Shown: positions 8,709 through 16,521 of the stretch, one piece after another | How positions within the stretch are numbered: the stretch's first letter is position 1 | Layout of the letters: every line of letters starts with the position of its first letter | Source of the DNA: Alphaproteobacteria bacterium | GTDB lineage: Bacteria; Pseudomonadota; Alphaproteobacteria; Caulobacterales; Parvularculaceae | DNA: 64,000 nucleotides | Direction of reading: 5' to 3' | NCBI GenBank assembly: GCA_016125455.1 | Contig: WGLS01000005.1 | Span: 62,001 to 126,000, forward strand | Notes under the pieces: generated by a model | The model's database searches: none | What the model was told of the DNA's origin: nothing | What the model saw: the letters and a program-made list of their open reading frames with translations, nothing else | Made by a program: the position numbers and the translations under genes

Positions 8709-9908
8709 TCATGTGTTCAATCCGAGAATGGATATTGCGGCTACATTCCGATTCGGAATGCCGCCGAGATTGTGCGCGAGCCCTAGCCGCGGATCTTTCA
8801 ATTGGCGTTTGCCTGCACGTCCAAGCAACTGGAGATATATTTCATAGGCCATTCGCAGGCCGGACGCACCGATCGGATGGCCAAAACACTTGAGTCCGCC
8901 ATCGACTTGGCATGGGATTTCGCCGCCATGATCGAATTTGCCGTCGAGAATGTCGCTCGGCGCGCGGCCTTCGTCCGACAGGCCAAGGTCTTCCATCAGC
9001 ACGAGTTCAGTGATCGAGAAACAGTCATGGACCTCCGTCAACCCAAGCTCGGATCGCGGATCCGAAATGCCGGCTTCGGCATACGCTCGCTCGGCTGCTT
9101 TCCGTGTCGTGAGCGTATGCGCGCCGTCCCAAGACGCATGGCCCATTTCAACGCCGTTCGAAGGCGACAACTGCATCGACTTGATCGTCACGAAGTCTGG
9201 TCCGACTAGCTCGCGAGCGATCTCCGGTCGCGCAACAATCGCGCACGCCGCGCCGTCGGAAACGCCGCAGCAATCAAACACGCCAAGAGGAAAGGCGACC
9301 ATCGGAGCGTTCATGATGGCGTCGACCGTCAGCCGCCGGCGCAAGTGCGCTTTTTCATTTGAAACGGCATTTTCATGGCTCTTCCAGGAAACGTGCGCCA
9401 TGGCGCGCTTTAGGTCGCGCATGTCGATACGATGTTTGTACGCATACGTCGCGCCAAGCTGAGCGAAAGCGCCAGGCGGCGTGAAGCCAGGCTGGTAAAG
9501 GTCCTCGAATGTGCCCTTTGTCCGTTCGGGCAGGCCGGCGAACCCGGTATCCTTGAGCTTCTCGCAACCCATCGCGAGCGCTATGTCGCACGCGCCGGCC
9601 GCGACCGCGTAGGCTGCGCCTCGCAGCGCCTCCGTTCCCGTCGCGCAAAGGTTTTCCACCCGAGTTACGGGAATATTTTGCAAGCGGAGATACTGTGACA
9701 GCGGATAAGCCGACTTGCCGACATTCTGTTCATCGTAGAAGACGCCGAACCAGCCGGCGTCGATTTGGTCTTTGTCGATCCCGGCGTCTGCAAGCGCTTC
9801 CTCGAACGCCTCAGTTACAAGGTCTTCGGGGCGAGCGTCCCATCGCTCGCCAAATCGCGTGCATCCCATGCCGATTATTGCAACTTTGTCGCGGATACCT
9901 TCAGCCAT
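8709..9908 (-). CDS. Thiolase-family acyltransferase (SCP-x type)
   Basis: Thiolase-fold protein of 399 residues. The nucleophilic Cys88 lies in RVENLCATGTEALRG. The EVHDCFSITE motif and the KCFGHPIGASG motif supply the two histidines, and a late HNLGG loop is present, so the active site looks intact. Start ATG 9908 overlaps the stop of the upstream gene by eight bases, which fits coupled translation; a longer frame would run deep into that gene. SCP-x-like thiolases often need a DUF35 partner, and the upstream protein carries such a domain fused to a KAS III-like domain. The pair resembles the PhlA/PhlC/PhlB and archaeal HMG-CoA synthase/thiolase/DUF35 complexes. Expected roles are C-acyl transfer or retro-Claisen side-chain cleavage. 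Confidence 0.92.
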   Translation of the reverse strand: MAEGIRDKVAIIGMGCTRFGERWDARPEDLVTEAFEEALADAGIDKDQIDAGWFGVFYDEQNVGKSAYPLSQYLRLQNIPVTRVENLCATGTEALRGAAYAVAAGACDIALAMGCEKLKDTGFAGLPERTKGTFEDLYQPGFTPPGAFAQLGATYAYKHRIDMRDLKRAMAHVSWKSHENAVSNEKAHLRRRLTVDAIMNAPMVAFPLGVFDCCGVSDGAACAIVARPEIARELVGPDFVTIKSMQLSPSNGVEMGHASWDGAHTLTTRKAAERAYAEAGISDPRSELGLTEVHDCFSITELVLMEDLGLSDEGRAPSDILDGKFDHGGEIPCQVDGGLKCFGHPIGASGLRMAYEIYLQLLGRAGKRQLKDPRLGLAHNLGGIPNRNVAAISILGLNT

Positions 9909-11376
9909 GTGCGCCAACATTCCTGCCTGGGGCGTTTGCTGGTCCGGCCTTCCAGAAGTACCGGTGGAAGCCGCGCGCCTCGTCAATGTCCTTGATGCGA
10001 AACTTCATTGAAACTGGCGTTCCGACACCTACCTCGCCGGAGGTAAATTCGCACATCTCCATGAATACATTGCCGCCGCCTTCGAAGGAGACGTTGCCAT
10101 ATATGAGCGGCGGGCGACGGGTAAACGCCATCCAGTCCTCAGTGTAGGACTTTACGGTCGCGGAACGATCCGCAAACCGATAATCTCTCTGAGAATCCAG
10201 CGCGGCGCAATCGGGATTGACGCATCGCCTTGACTTTGGAAACTGTGGCGTCGCACAGAACTGGCAGATGCCGCCAACAAAACCGTATATGTCTCGGCTC
10301 TTGTTGAACGCCACGGTCTGCGCGGTCCGGCTATCACGCTCTGCGCGCATGCCCCAGTCGATTTCGAGGGCGCCTTTGTCCGAAAGGAACCGAACGTAAT
10401 TGGTTTCCAGTCTTCCGCCGTCGATGACGTCCCTGACCCCCGCATGTCGGCGCTCGGCGATCGCCTCCGTGGCTCGGAGGAGGAGAGCGTCACACCCTTG
10501 GCCGAGGCCGGTCAAGAGGATCCACTCGCCGGGCTTCGCGCGCTCCATAACGTCCGCCAAAAGCAATATCGGTTGCGCTGCGCCGGCATGGCCGCATTTG
10601 AAAAATAAACTGTCCGCCAGCGCGTCTTCTCGAACGCCAACAGCCTTGGCGGCAGCTGCATTCAAGGCAGGGTTCGGCAAAGCCGAAATGAAATGGCGGA
10701 TATCGTGGCTTGCAATGCCAGCATCATCAAGAACGCGTTGCGCAACGATGGGCGTCAGTTTAACGACGCCTTCGTCTCGGTACCACCTTTCCTCCAGAAC
10801 GTAGTCAGTTCCCGACGTCGTCGTGCGGTAGTGGTCGACAAGATCGGCATGGACGGATGCAACATAGACAATCTCGGCGATGATTGCGCCGCTGCCGACG
10901 ACGATCGCTGCGGCCGCGTCTCCCGAAAGCATTTCCAGCACGCTGCCTGTTCTGGTCGGTCGCGCATCCGCAGCGGCAAGCAGTGTCCGTCTGCCTTGCC
11001 CTTGGTGCATGAGTGATATGAGCGCTGACGTCGCTGCGCGCTGCGATCCACTCATGTCGTAAGTATGGGTTGCTGTCGGCAGGTCGAGCGCGGCGGCGAC
11101 AACCCCGGCGTTCTGCCTGTCTAGGAATGGTGCGGTGGTGGACGCGAAACATACTGCGTCCAGCGGTGGCGCAGCGTCACTCAATGCGGCGCGAGCTGCT
11201 TCGACCGCCATCGTGATGGAGTCCTCGTCCCATGCGCAGAAGGCCCGGGTCCCCTCCGACCATTGTCCGAGCGAAGGCTGCGCCCAATTTAACGCCTCAG
11301 CCATTGCCGCCCGAGACATGCGCTGGCGGGGCGCGTACGCGCCAAAACTCAGTATACCAAATGGTCCCTGCGCCAC
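9901..11376 (-). CDS. KAS III/HMG-CoA-synthase-like protein fused to DUF35 zinc-ribbon/OB domain
   Basis: A 491-residue two-domain protein. Residues 1 to about 355 have the thiolase-like fold of HMG-CoA synthase/KAS III (FGILSFGAYAPRQRMSR start, SGDAAAAIVVG, GLGQGCDALLL). The C-terminal 120 residues form a DUF35 unit with a zinc ribbon, Cys371-x2-Cys374-x10-Cys385-x4-Cys390, then an OB fold (IYGNVSFEGGGNVFMEM). The segment expected to hold the nucleophilic Cys reads MSGSQRAATSAL (about 108-119), so the Cys is replaced by Ser or Gln, and the usual later His/Asn positions also look changed. The domain is probably structural or substrate-shuttling for the adjacent thiolase. The gene starts six bases after the Rieske gene and overlaps the thiolase. 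Confidence 0.88.
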   Translation of the reverse strand: MAQGPFGILSFGAYAPRQRMSRAAMAEALNWAQPSLGQWSEGTRAFCAWDEDSITMAVEAARAALSDAAPPLDAVCFASTTAPFLDRQNAGVVAAALDLPTATHTYDMSGSQRAATSALISLMHQGQGRRTLLAAADARPTRTGSVLEMLSGDAAAAIVVGSGAIIAEIVYVASVHADLVDHYRTTTSGTDYVLEERWYRDEGVVKLTPIVAQRVLDDAGIASHDIRHFISALPNPALNAAAAKAVGVREDALADSLFFKCGHAGAAQPILLLADVMERAKPGEWILLTGLGQGCDALLLRATEAIAERRHAGVRDVIDGGRLETNYVRFLSDKGALEIDWGMRAERDSRTAQTVAFNKSRDIYGFVGGICQFCATPQFPKSRRCVNPDCAALDSQRDYRFADRSATVKSYTEDWMAFTRRPPLIYGNVSFEGGGNVFMEMCEFTSGEVGVGTPVSMKFRIKDIDEARGFHRYFWKAGPANAPGRNVGAHG

Positions 11377-11382
11377 GACCAG

Positions 11383-12618
11383 TTATTCGGCTGCGCGCGC
11401 GTCGCGCGGCGTTTCGATGTAGGGCTCGAGCAGCGGAACCACGCGGAGTTCGTCGCCAAGGTTTCCCTTGCCAATTCGTCGATCAAGCTCCTCATGCCAG
11501 TGATAGATGCGTCGTTCCTGGTAAGAAAGCGGAATGCCTTTGAATCCGTCCGATTCTACCGACTCCTGAATTTGCGGTGCGAACTGCGTGTCCTCTTCAA
11601 GTATCCGCTCAAAGTTTGCGATACGGGTTTCCCAGATTTCCGGCAACGGCCCGTCGCCCCAATCCGGCGAGAACCAGATGCATTCAAGCCGCATGCTGTT
11701 AAGCGTCTTTGGCCAAAAGACGATGAACGGCATGCCCGTGGGCGAAGGCGGGCAGACAATGTTTGGATAGATATTATAGGACACATTATTGTCGCGTGCG
11801 ATTTCACCCACCGTGTCAAGTTGTGGCAGGCCGCGGGAGCCGGGATCCTTCCATTCAGGGCGCCGGTTTGGCGTGACCATCCTAGAATGGCCATTTGGCC
11901 AAAGCTCAATCGTCGTCCCAAGATGATCGAGAAATCGATCAACAGTCTGCTGATGGATTGATTTCAGATGATAGGTTTCAAGAAAGGCGTCGAGGAGGAC
12001 TTTGACATTGCAGTTGATATCGTACTCTGCCTTGTGCGCCAGCCGTAGATTCTGAGGCTGAAATTCAGCCATTTCTGTCTCGACTGGACCGAGATAGTCG
12101 GACAGCGGCGCAGCGTCCTCGTCGCAGTTTATGAATACCCATTTGCCGAAGGTGTCGCACTTGACCGGGATGAGACCGAGGCAGGATTTGTCGAATTCCG
12201 GGAAATCCCGGGGATCACGAATCGCCACGAGATTTCCGAGGTGGTCGTAACTCCAGCCATGATATCCGCACACGAATAACGTCCGGCGTCCGGTCGGCTC
12301 CTTGACGAGCGGACCGCCACGGTGACGGCACGTATTGTAAAATGCGCGGACGACATCATCCTTGCCTCGGATGATCAGTATGGGCGATCCGAGCTTGTTC
12401 CATAGAAAATAGCTTCCTTGCTCGGGAAGTTCGTCCATGTGACATGCATAGAGCCAGCTGCGTTTCCAGAGTCGTTCCATCTCGAGTTTGTTAAATGATG
12501 GATCAACGTAGCGAGCGCTTGGAATTGGTTTGAGGGCGGGGAAGCCTTCGGGCGGGCCGTTGCGCGCTCTCTCATAGTCCATCGCAGTCTTGATCTTCTC
12601 GACAGTCGTCGCATCCAT
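11383..12618 (-). CDS. Rieske non-heme iron ring-hydroxylating oxygenase, alpha subunit
   Basis: Terminal oxygenase of 411 residues. The Rieske [2Fe-2S] motif is CRHRGG...CGYHGW (CxH-x17-CxxH) around residues 93-115. The mononuclear iron site is signalled by DAFLETYHLKSIH (HxxxxH). It should use electrons from a ferredoxin to oxygenate or demethylate a substrate. No beta subunit or reductase is adjacent. A Rieske ferredoxin is encoded in the next plus-strand unit (15302). It is the first gene of the minus operon Rieske, KAS-DUF35, thiolase, SDR, CMD. A regulon palindrome lies 67 bases upstream of its ATG. Confidence 0.93.
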   Translation of the reverse strand: MDATTVEKIKTAMDYERARNGPPEGFPALKPIPSARYVDPSFNKLEMERLWKRSWLYACHMDELPEQGSYFLWNKLGSPILIIRGKDDVVRAFYNTCRHRGGPLVKEPTGRRTLFVCGYHGWSYDHLGNLVAIRDPRDFPEFDKSCLGLIPVKCDTFGKWVFINCDEDAAPLSDYLGPVETEMAEFQPQNLRLAHKAEYDINCNVKVLLDAFLETYHLKSIHQQTVDRFLDHLGTTIELWPNGHSRMVTPNRRPEWKDPGSRGLPQLDTVGEIARDNNVSYNIYPNIVCPPSPTGMPFIVFWPKTLNSMRLECIWFSPDWGDGPLPEIWETRIANFERILEEDTQFAPQIQESVESDGFKGIPLSYQERRIYHWHEELDRRIGKGNLGDELRVVPLLEPYIETPRDARAAE

Positions 12619-12684
12619 CGACCGCTCCTCGTGTCAGCCTCGAGATTGTCCGACGCTACCATCATTCGTCCTGCATGAAAAGAA

Positions 12685-12700
12685 AACAGACATGATTGTT
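12685..12700. promoter_or_regulatory. Palindromic operator C, upstream of the Rieske operon
   Basis: AACAGACATGATTGTT, a 16-base near-palindrome in an A-run/T-run context, 67 bases before the Rieske ATG at 12618. It is the exact reverse complement of the site at 14062-14077. This identity across two promoters is the best evidence that these sites are bound by one protein. Confidence 0.75.
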
Positions 12701-12731
12701 TTTATATTGCGCGTGCGCTGAAACCCTGAGT

Positions 12732-12762
12732 CCCGGCGGTCGTCAGGCTAAGTCCCGCCGGG
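12732..12762 (-). terminator. Possible hairpin terminator after the CoA-transferase
   Basis: Perfect 8-base inverted repeat CCCGGCGG / CCGCCGGG with a 15-base loop, about 47 bases beyond the stop of the minus-strand CoA-transferase. No T-tract follows, so intrinsic termination is uncertain. It may separate that gene from the Rieske promoter. Confidence 0.35.
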
Positions 12763-12808
12763 TGCACTTTCGGATATTGAGGCAGAGAATGCTGCGACCG
12801 CGAAAGAA

Positions 12809-14002
12809 CTAGATGACACCATCGCGCGACAGCGCGTCGATATCCTGATCGCTATAACCAATTTCAAGGAGAGCTTCCCTGGTATGTTCACCGAGGAGCG
12901 GCGGTCGACCTGCGATGCCTGCGGCGAGTGCTGAAAACCTTATTGGCAAGTCAGCGACCGGCGCCTGTGTCTGGAGGCCCGGAAAGTCGACCATCCGGAA
13001 AAACTCCATTGCCGCCACTTGAGGGTTATCGAGCGCTTGTTGCTGGGTAAGGACTGGTCCGCTTGGAACGCCCGCTTTGGCGAGTTCGCTCAATGCCTCA
13101 TCAGTCGTTCGTTCGATGCACCACGCCGCCATGATGCCACAAAGTTCGTCGCGTCGGTCGCCCCGAGCCTGATCGCCTTGATACTCCGGTTGTTCGGCGA
13201 GCGCCGGCTTGCCGATGAGTTTTGCCCAGCGGCGAAAAATCCCATCGCCGACAGTGTGCACAAGGATGTGGCCATCTAGCGTTTCGAAGACATCTGAAGG
13301 GGCGGACGTTTGAACGCGGTTCCCTGTACCCGGCCGGTTGATCTGGGTTACCGCTTGCTCCGCCAGGTGAGAATTCATTACCGCGAGCGCGGTGCCAAGA
13401 AGCGAAGTTTCAACGTGCTGACCGGCGCCCGAAGCCTCGCGCGCCATCAACGCGGCGAGAGCGCCAAGCGCGGAAAACACCGCAGTCGAAAAGTCGGCAT
13501 ACGGCGCGCCGGCCTTTACTGGATGTTCGGGCGTGCCGGTTAGGCACATTGCGCCGGACATCGCCTGGGCCACGCCGTCGAAGCCGCCTTTCGCCGCATC
13601 GGGACCGCTGGAGCCGAAGCCCGTTTGGGTAACGAGAATTCCCCGCGGATTTCTCGCTGAAAAGGCCGGCCAGTCGAGGCCCAGCTTAGCTAGCGCCGCC
13701 GGCGTTGCGTTGGCGACGACAACATCCGACTTTTCGGCAAGACGCGCTAGTATTCGCAGGCCATCAGGCTTCGAAACGTCAATCGCTACCGAGCGTTTGC
13801 CGCAGCCTGTCTGCATGAATAGCCCGCCTTCGCCAGGGCGCTCACCACGCGTGAATAATGGTGCAATGTATCTATCCTCGCCGCCGTCTCGTCGCTCGAT
13901 ACGGGTCACCCGCGCGCCGAGATATCCTAGAAGCGTCGCGCAATAGGGGCCGGCGACATAGCGCCCAACGTCAAGGACTTCAACACCCTCGAGAAGCTTC
14001 AT
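12809..14002 (-). CDS. Family III CoA-transferase (CaiB/BaiF type)
   Basis: CoA-transferase of 397 residues starting MKLLEGVEVLDVGRYVAGPYC. It has the GFGSSGPDAAKGGFDGVAQAMSG region, and the probable catalytic Asp in YADFSTAVFSALGALAALM fits the formate/carnitine/bile-acid CoA-transferase family. It would move CoA between acyl groups, recycling CoA from products to incoming acids. I prefer ATG 14002, with GGAG and AAGGA upstream; an in-frame GTG at 14017 is the alternative. It stands alone on the minus strand, divergent from the acyl-CoA dehydrogenase, with operator D between them. Confidence 0.9.
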   Translation of the reverse strand: MKLLEGVEVLDVGRYVAGPYCATLLGYLGARVTRIERRDGGEDRYIAPLFTRGERPGEGGLFMQTGCGKRSVAIDVSKPDGLRILARLAEKSDVVVANATPAALAKLGLDWPAFSARNPRGILVTQTGFGSSGPDAAKGGFDGVAQAMSGAMCLTGTPEHPVKAGAPYADFSTAVFSALGALAALMAREASGAGQHVETSLLGTALAVMNSHLAEQAVTQINRPGTGNRVQTSAPSDVFETLDGHILVHTVGDGIFRRWAKLIGKPALAEQPEYQGDQARGDRRDELCGIMAAWCIERTTDEALSELAKAGVPSGPVLTQQQALDNPQVAAMEFFRMVDFPGLQTQAPVADLPIRFSALAAGIAGRPPLLGEHTREALLEIGYSDQDIDALSRDGVI

Positions 14003-14061
14003 GGATCCTTGCTCCACCGTTGAATCGACTGACTATTTTCATATCGGCCTGCCTGGATAAA

Positions 14062-14077
14062 AACAATCATGTCTGTT
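14062..14077. promoter_or_regulatory. Palindromic operator D between CoA-transferase and acyl-CoA dehydrogenase
   Basis: AACAATCATGTCTGTT flanked by A5 and T5 runs, in the 138-base divergent interval. It is the exact reverse complement of operator C. It is 60 bases from the minus ATG and 64 bases from the plus ATG, so one dimer could control both directions. Confidence 0.75.
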
Positions 14078-14140
14078 TTTCTATTGGCAATTCCGAAGGT
14101 CGCCGATATTGTTCACCTGGTCTGAGAAGGGGCTGCTTCG

Positions 14141-15301
14141 ATGGATTTCAGATTGTCTGAGGACCAGGCGCAATTGCGCGAAGCAGCGCGCGCCTTTGCA
14201 AGAGCGGAACTGCCCGGCATTGCAAGGGCCTGCGAGGCCACGGCCGAACCTCCTTCGCATGACCTTGTGCGTCGCTACGCCGAGATGGGGTTTCTGGGGG
14301 TCAACATTCCCGAAGCATACGGAGGGTTAGGTCTAGGCAATCTTGAGGCGCTGCTTATTGTAGAGGAGTTCGCCAAGATCTCCTCCGCCGTGGCGTTCCC
14401 TATTTTTGAATCCTGCGTTGGGCCGGTCAAAGCGATTGAACATTTCGGTTCGGAAACGTTGAAGAGGCGCGTTGTGCCCGCCGTTTGCAGGGGCGAGATG
14501 GTGGTCGCGATCGCAATGTCGGAGCCGGACGCGGGATCCGCTTTGACGGATCTCAAGACCCGCGCGGTCATCCGCGGCGATCGCGTCGTCTTGAACGGCA
14601 TGAAGCGCTGGTGCTCTGGCGGCGGTCACGCCGACGGCTATCTGATCTATTGCCGAATGTCAGAAGATGAGGGTGCTCGAGGAATTGGCGCGGTCTTCGT
14701 TGAGAAGGGGAGCCCGGGCGTAACGTTCGGTCCGCAGGAGAGCCTTATGGGCTTTCGCGGCGTGCCGTCGAGCGACATCTTTCTCGATGACGCTGAAGTT
14801 CCGCGTGATAATATCGTCGTTCCGGCGGGTGGCTTCAAGAAGCTAATGGAGGCCTTCGATCTTGAACGTTGCGGCAACGCGACGATGGCGCTCGGGCAAG
14901 CGTCGGGCGCACTTGAGGACGTACTTGCCTACGTTCAGGAGCGCCGACAGTTCGGCAAGCCGATTGTTGACTTCCAGGCGGTGCAATTGAGATTGGCCGA
15001 GATGCAAATGAAGGTCGAAGCGGCGCGCCTGTTGATCCACCGCGTCGCCTGCAATTCTGAACTTGGCCTTCCTAGCATCCTCGATTCGTCAGTTGCGAAA
15101 TGCTTCGCAAATGAAATCGCGCGGGAGGTGACGGGGTCCGCGGTCCAGATGATGGGCGCATACGGATATTCCAAGGAGTTTGGCATGGAACGCCGCATGC
15201 GTGACGCATGGGGATGGGGAATCGCCGGCGGCGCAATAGATATTCAGAAAGTGAACATAGCTTCGGCGATGGTCGGGCGCAGATTTGACCAACGGAGATA
15301 A
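14141..15301 (+). CDS. Acyl-CoA dehydrogenase
   Basis: FAD-dependent acyl-CoA dehydrogenase of 386 residues. It has an N-terminal helical domain, a middle beta domain (AIAMSEPDAGSALTDLKT) and a C-terminal helical bundle (ERRQFGKPIVDFQAVQ, AYGYSKEFGMERRMRDAW). The loop that carries the catalytic Glu in short/medium-chain enzymes (YEGT) reads AGGA here. A Glu is present in FDLERCGNATMALG, the position used by isovaleryl-/long-chain-type enzymes, so catalysis probably uses that residue, favouring branched or cyclic acyl groups. It is followed without a gap by a Rieske ferredoxin (stop TAA 15299-15301, start GTG 15302). Confidence 0.93.
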   Translation: MDFRLSEDQAQLREAARAFARAELPGIARACEATAEPPSHDLVRRYAEMGFLGVNIPEAYGGLGLGNLEALLIVEEFAKISSAVAFPIFESCVGPVKAIEHFGSETLKRRVVPAVCRGEMVVAIAMSEPDAGSALTDLKTRAVIRGDRVVLNGMKRWCSGGGHADGYLIYCRMSEDEGARGIGAVFVEKGSPGVTFGPQESLMGFRGVPSSDIFLDDAEVPRDNIVVPAGGFKKLMEAFDLERCGNATMALGQASGALEDVLAYVQERRQFGKPIVDFQAVQLRLAEMQMKVEAARLLIHRVACNSELGLPSILDSSVAKCFANEIAREVTGSAVQMMGAYGYSKEFGMERRMRDAWGWGIAGGAIDIQKVNIASAMVGRRFDQRR

Positions 15302-15646
15302 GTGAGCCTCTTGTCAAGCGACTTCGTCAGAGTATGCGACGCCGAAGAAATCAACATGAACGATGGCAAGTCGTTTCAGGTCGCGGGTCGCAACATACTG
15401 GTCTGCAGAACAAAGGAAGGTTTCTTCGCCGTCGACAATCTATGCACGCACCAGCTTCAAGAGCTTGAGGGCGGCAAGATTCGGGGATGCTATATTTTCT
15501 GCCCGCTGCACGGACAACGATTTGATCTGCGCGACGGCAAACCAATCGGTCAGCTAACAGATAAACCGCTGCCGACTTACCCGATCGAACTCGAAGGGAG
15601 GGACGTGCGCGTCAGTCCACGCCCAAATGTCGGCGAACGAGATTGA
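15302..15646 (+). CDS. Rieske [2Fe-2S] ferredoxin
   Basis: A 114-residue soluble Rieske ferredoxin with CTHQ...CPLHGQRFDLRDGKP, the CxH/CxxH cluster ligands in a NirD/BphA3-like fold. It should carry electrons to the Rieske oxygenase at 11383-12618. I take GTG 15302 as the start, immediately after the dehydrogenase stop, with CGGAG four bases before it. No ferredoxin reductase is encoded in the window, so a reductase from elsewhere would be needed. Its last 35 bases overlap the 3' end of the convergent MaoC gene. Confidence 0.9.
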   Translation: MSLLSSDFVRVCDAEEINMNDGKSFQVAGRNILVCRTKEGFFAVDNLCTHQLQELEGGKIRGCYIFCPLHGQRFDLRDGKPIGQLTDKPLPTYPIELEGRDVRVSPRPNVGERD

Positions 15647-16058
15647 CGCTGCGGCATGAGAAGACTTCTTCGCCATGCTGATTGATGACGCCATATCGGA
15701 ATATTGCGATCCCGCGGGATGGATCATTCCGGGACTCTCGCTTTTCGAGGATTTCCGACGTCGCTCTAAGGGTGTCGCCGGCGCGGACCGCTTTTGGCCA
15801 GCGAGCCTCTTCCCAGGCGACGCCGCATATGAAGTCGACATCGCCATTGATCGTGTGATCCATTCGCCGCCAGAGTGCCGCGGTGTAGATGCCGCTCGCG
15901 ACAACCTCGCCGAAGACCGAGCTTTCGGCCTTTGCACTGTCTGCATGGAACCATTGCGGATCATACTTGGTCGCAAAGGCGATCATTTCCACCCTGTCGA
16001 CGTGCATTGGGTCGGAGATCGATTTTTCACCAATGACGAGATCGTCAAATTGTCGCAT
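15612..16058 (-). CDS. MaoC-like hot-dog enoyl-CoA hydratase
   Basis: A 148-residue hot-dog protein with the hydratase-2 signature region AFATKYDPQWFHADSAKAESSVFGEVVASG, which contains the expected Asp and His of the (R)-specific hydratase site. It would hydrate the enoyl-CoA made by the dehydrogenase next door. It lies opposite the ferredoxin, sharing a 35-base tail-to-tail overlap. It has no obvious regulon palindrome of its own, so its transcription may differ. A dehydratase or thioesterase role in the same fold is possible. Confidence 0.88.
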   Translation of the reverse strand: MRQFDDLVIGEKSISDPMHVDRVEMIAFATKYDPQWFHADSAKAESSVFGEVVASGIYTAALWRRMDHTINGDVDFICGVAWEEARWPKAVRAGDTLRATSEILEKRESRNDPSRGIAIFRYGVINQHGEEVFSCRSVNLVRRHLGVD

Positions 16059-16135
16059 ACTCGATTTGTTCAGCTATCGGCCGCATCGGGCCGCCTTTTG
16101 ACCGCCGCGCAACAACGCAACGAGAGGAGACTGCC

Positions 16136-16465
16136 GTGAAACGCATTCTTTCAGCATCGATCGCTTCCATCGCCGTGCTTGGCGACGTGGCTATGGCCAA
16201 TGATACGATGGATGCAATGGTCGATGCAAAGGTCACATACACGTACGCGGATGGCTCGGTCGTCACAGCCGACTACAACCCCGATGGCACATACACGACT
16301 GATATCGCCGGCGGCGGAAAATGGCGCATGACCGGAGACGAACTTTGCATTGAAACCGATAACGGCGATGAAGGATGCACAACGATCGACGGTGGCAAGG
16401 TGAAGGGCGATAGCTGGGAGGCTGTCGATGCGTTCGGCAACCCCGTGACTATCGCTATCGTCTAG
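16136..16465 (+). CDS. Small secreted protein of unknown function
   Basis: A 109-residue protein with an N-terminal signal peptide (KRILSASIASIAVLGDVAMA|ND). The mature part is rich in Asp, Gly and Thr, with alternating beta-like stretches (TYTYADGSVVTADYNPDGTYTTDI) and two Cys that could form a disulfide. The GTG start at 16136 has AGGAGA seven bases upstream. I do not recognise the family. It lies divergent from the MaoC gene and 56 bases before the ThuA-like gene, so it may be co-transcribed with it. Confidence 0.7.
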   Translation: MKRILSASIASIAVLGDVAMANDTMDAMVDAKVTYTYADGSVVTADYNPDGTYTTDIAGGGKWRMTGDELCIETDNGDEGCTTIDGGKVKGDSWEAVDAFGNPVTIAIV

Positions 16466-16521
16466 AGTTCTAGGCGGCGCCACACAGCCGCCATACGTTC
16501 GTCCAGGTCGGGAGACGTCAA

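Noticed and set aside
8709-11376. Phloroglucinol acyltransferase genes (phlACB) for antibiotic synthesis
   Set aside because: No PhlD-like type III polyketide synthase is present and the surrounding genes are for breakdown of CoA thioesters; only the complex architecture is shared.
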